Shown in pieces: positions 7,509 to 8,039 of a DNA stretch of 8,039 nucleotides. Source of the stretch: SIG452 sp045580405 (GTDB taxonomy: Bacteria > Bacillota > Clostridia > UMGS1840). Within the stretch, counting starts at the first letter, position 1. Each line of letters begins with the position of its first letter. The notes beneath the pieces were generated by a model. The model ran no database searches. It was not told the origin of the DNA and saw only the letters and a program-made list of their open reading frames with translations. The stretch spans positions 1-8,039 of the forward strand of contig JAZNNT010000005.1 of assembly GCA_045580405.1 (NCBI GenBank). Reading direction: 5' to 3'. Made by a program: the position numbers and the translations under genes.

Positions 7509-7523
7509 TGAACAAACTGTTCA
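7509..7523. promoter_or_regulatory. Small inverted repeat upstream of the ABC operon promoter, possible operator
   Basis: TGAACA (7509-7514) and TGTTCA (7518-7523) form a 6-bp dyad around AAC, ending 11 nt upstream of the -35 box of the minus-strand promoter. The position would suit an activator or repressor site, but the dyad is short and could be chance in AT-rich DNA. No regulator gene is present in the window. Confidence 0.25.
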
Positions 7524-7547
7524 TTTTTCTTTGGTGGCAAAGAAAAA
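7524..7547. repeat. Stem-loop with 10-bp arms
   Basis: TTTTTCTTTG (7524-7533) pairs perfectly with CAAAGAAAAA (7538-7547) around a GTGG loop. It is AT-rich and has no T-run after it on either strand, so it does not look like a terminator. It directly adjoins the larger inverted repeat at 7557-7645 and may be part of the same intergenic element. Confidence 0.55.
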
Positions 7548-7556
7548 CGAACCAAA

Positions 7557-7645
7557 AAGAAACTACCGCCAAGTATTTTCGCAATCCCGTACTTTCGTCT
7601 TCCTGCAACCGTGTTGCATTGCGAAAATAACGGCGGAATTTTTTG
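7557..7645. repeat. Imperfect inverted repeat with nested hairpin (palindromic intergenic element)
   Basis: The arm CCGCCAAGTATTTTCGCAAT (7566-7585) is matched by the reverse complement of 7618-7636, CCGCCGTTATTTTCGCAAT, including an uninterrupted 12-bp core (TATTTTCGCAAT 7574-7585 with ATTGCGAAAATA 7618-7629). Weaker similarity extends outward to about 7557 and 7645. The 32-nt centre holds its own hairpin, TGCAAC (7604-7609) with GTTGCA (7613-7618). No believable coding frame or transposase is present. The structure suits a small non-autonomous or REP-like dispersed element. I have a vague impression of similar sequence recurring in gut Clostridia, but cannot confirm it here. With 7524-7547 it fills most of the gap between the two divergent promoters. 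Confidence 0.6.
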
Positions 7646-7695
7646 CTGTCATTCGGTGGGGGAATGGAGCAAGTTGTTTGAATATGATTCTTCTA

Positions 7696-7724
7696 TTGAC
7701 AAAATTCGACAAGTATGGTAGAAT
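7696..7724 (+). promoter_or_regulatory. Strong sigma-A promoter with extended -10, driving the attenuated leader
   Basis: A perfect TTGACA (7696-7701), a 17-nt spacer and TAGAAT (7719-7724, five of six consensus positions), preceded by TG one base before the -10 hexamer (7716-7717), make an extended -10 promoter. Initiation should fall near 7731, which is exactly where the first arm of the long leader hairpin begins. That agreement supports both features. Confidence 0.85.
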
Positions 7725-7730
7725 GTTCCC

Positions 7731-7830
7731 GTCACACAATTTCATATTTTATTACCCTTAGGGAAACTATACTTGTTAAAAGGTGTTTCTCTTTTTTCTG
7801 TATGCCTTAAGGGTAATGGAATTGTGTGAC
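7731..7830 (+). promoter_or_regulatory. Long structured 5' leader hairpin, candidate riboswitch aptamer or attenuator sensor
   Basis: The first 100 nt of the predicted transcript fold into one long hairpin. The base helix pairs 7731-7743 (GTCACACAATTTC) with 7818-7830 (GGAATTGTGTGAC), 13 pairs with one G-U. After a 7-nt bulge (7744-7750, ATATTTT), a second 13-bp helix pairs 7751-7763 (ATTACCCTTAGGG) with 7805-7817 (CCTTAAGGGTAAT). The apical part (7764-7804) can form TATAC/GTATG (7768-7772 with 7800-7804) and AAAAG/CTTTT (7778-7782 with 7791-7795). I compared it mentally with common Firmicutes riboswitches (purine, TPP, SAM, cyclic-di-GMP, preQ1, THF, T-box) and did not recognise any consensus. 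Its place, from the start site to just before a terminator switch, is that of a sensor domain. The paired second helix also hides AAGGG and the ATG of a possible leader ORF. Confidence 0.7.
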
Positions 7831-7878
7831 AACAATGAGAGATTCACTTTTTATTGTGCGTTTCTCATTGTGAAATGA
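7816..7878 (+). CDS. Possible leader peptide ORF spanning the attenuator
   Basis: A 20-codon frame opens with ATG at 7816 and ends with TGA at 7876-7878, inside the 3' arm of the terminator. Its peptide begins MELCDNNERF and ends TFYCAFLIVK. It runs through both the 5' antiterminator arm and the terminator stem, as expected if ribosome position controlled the switch. Against it: the nearest ribosome-binding-like sequence (AAGGG 7809-7813) is only 2 nt from the ATG, and both are paired in the leader hairpin. An in-frame GTG at 7783 would lengthen it to 31 codons but has no convincing ribosome-binding site. I cannot assign the peptide to a known leader family. Confidence 0.3.
   Translation: MELCDNNERFTFYCAFLIVK
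7832..7871 (+). promoter_or_regulatory. Antiterminator hairpin
   Basis: ACAATGAGA (7832-7840) pairs perfectly over 9 bp with TCTCATTGT (7863-7871). The 3' arm contains CTCATT (7864-7869), the inner part of the terminator's 5' arm, plus part of its loop, so the two hairpins cannot coexist. It starts two bases after the long leader hairpin and is made before the terminator's 3' arm, as antiterminators are. Confidence 0.7.
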
Positions 7879-7894
7879 GGGCGCACTTTTTTTT
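7856..7894 (+). terminator. Regulated intrinsic terminator upstream of the small membrane protein gene
   Basis: GTGCG (7856-7860) pairs with CGCAC (7882-7886). After two wobble pairs and one bulged T, CTCATT (7864-7869) pairs with AATGAG (7874-7879), capped by a GTGA loop of the GNRA class. Eight uninterrupted T's follow (7887-7894). The next gene's GAGG ribosome-binding site starts at the base after the T-run (7895). A terminator between a promoter and the gene it serves, with a competing hairpin upstream, is the mark of transcription attenuation. Confidence 0.88.
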
Positions 7895-7903
7895 GAGGAA
7901 AGG

Positions 7904-8005
7904 ATGAAATTAAAGATGGAATTTGGTATCATTTTTGGAATTTTAGGTGCCGTTGGGGCTGTTATTGGAGTTTTGATTCTATCGAAAGGAAAAGAAAACA
8001 AATGA
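7904..8005 (+). CDS. Small single-helix membrane protein under attenuator control
   Basis: A 33-residue protein with a short charged start (MKLKMEF), one Gly/Ile/Val/Leu-rich transmembrane helix (about residues 7-26, with several glycines spaced like a helix-packing face) and a basic C-terminal tail (SKGKENK). GAGG at 7895-7898 lies 5 nt before ATG 7904; a second ATG at 7916 has no comparable site. The gene is real by position (strong promoter, attenuator, good ribosome-binding site, coupled downstream ORF) rather than by recognised homology. One-helix peptides of this size include transporter or kinase regulators, small exporter subunits, holin-like peptides and type I toxins; nothing here picks one. 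Its stop TGA overlaps the next ATG as ATGA. Confidence 0.65.
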   Translation: MKLKMEFGIIFGILGAVGAVIGVLILSKGKENK

Positions 8006-8039
8006 GTGAAGTTTTTTTAGGAGCATTAATTGCAGGGTC
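8002..8039 (+). CDS. Start of a second small or membrane protein, cut by the window edge
   Basis: An ATG at 8002 overlaps the preceding stop codon (ATGA), which suggests translational coupling. Only 12 complete codons are visible (MSEVFLGALIAG), already hydrophobic and Gly/Ala-rich, so a membrane protein is likely. AAAGGA at 7985-7990 lies 11 nt upstream. Full length and identity lie outside the window. Confidence 0.5.
   Translation, partial: MSEVFLGALIAG

Noticed and set aside
7524..7547. T/A-rich stem-loop as a terminator
   Set aside because: No T-run follows on either strand, and no gene ends nearby; both flanking transcripts start away from it.
7279..7608. 109-codon minus-strand frame overlapping the start of the first ABC gene
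   Set aside because: It runs in another frame through the ABC gene start, its promoter and the inverted repeat; it is clearly a shadow.
7531..7761. Open frame of 76 codons on the plus strand
   Set aside because: It passes through the inverted-repeat element, the promoter and the leader hairpin, starts GTG/ATG-like without a ribosome-binding site, and has a composition unlike a real protein; it looks like a by-product of the palindromic element.
7731..7830. Reading the long inverted repeat as terminal repeats of a miniature transposon
   Set aside because: No flanking target-site duplication is visible, the arms start at the predicted transcription start, and the repeat joins directly to a terminator switch, so an RNA structure explains it better.
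7807..8001. Open frame of 64 codons on the minus strand
   Set aside because: It is antisense to the attenuator and the small membrane gene, and no promoter or ribosome-binding site supports it.
1..8039. CRISPR arrays, tRNA or rRNA genes, insertion sequences
   Set aside because: No regularly spaced direct repeats, cloverleaf-like or rRNA-like stretches, or transposase motifs were found on either strand.

Overview
The window looks like chromosomal DNA of a moderately AT-rich Gram-positive anaerobe of the class Clostridia. Grounds: strong AAGGAG/AAAGGAGGA ribosome-binding sites, consensus housekeeping promoters, a DUF1858 redox-type CxxC protein, a TagO/MnaA-type wall-polymer gene pair, a single-domain small alarmone synthetase and a heterodimeric ABC exporter. 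The family calls rest on motifs read by eye; no database search was possible.

Layout. (1) 12-236, plus strand: a 74-residue DUF1858 protein closed by a hairpin terminator at 269-295. (2) 368-2979, plus strand: a conserved small protein of unknown function, then a TagO/WecA-type polyprenyl-phosphate sugar-1-phosphate transferase, then a non-hydrolysing UDP-GlcNAc 2-epimerase. The last two are the entry steps of a lipid-linked wall glycopolymer. (3) A palindromic two-way terminator at 2995-3028 separates this cluster from a convergent minus-strand operon. (4) 7421-3034, minus strand: two ABC exporter half-transporters with overlapping reading frames, then a RelQ-like (p)ppGpp synthetase 10 bases further on. 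All three are driven by a near-perfect promoter at 7469-7497. The exporter pair has the residue pattern of an asymmetric heterodimer, with one degenerate and one consensus ATP site. (5) 7498-7695: a gene-free stretch with several nested inverted repeats, probably a dispersed palindromic element plus a possible operator. (6) 7696-8039, plus strand: a strong extended -10 promoter, then a structured leader of about 165 nt. The leader starts with a long hairpin whose 5' end matches the predicted transcription start. It continues into mutually exclusive antiterminator and terminator hairpins, with eight T's just before the ribosome-binding site of a 33-residue one-helix membrane protein. A second ORF starts in an ATGA overlap and runs off the window.

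The most unusual part is region 6: a complete transcription attenuator controlling a small membrane peptide that I do not recognise. It could be a metabolite- or ion-sensing riboswitch, or a ribosome-mediated attenuator using a possible 20-codon leader ORF that spans both switching helices. The sequence shows the switch architecture, but not its signal.
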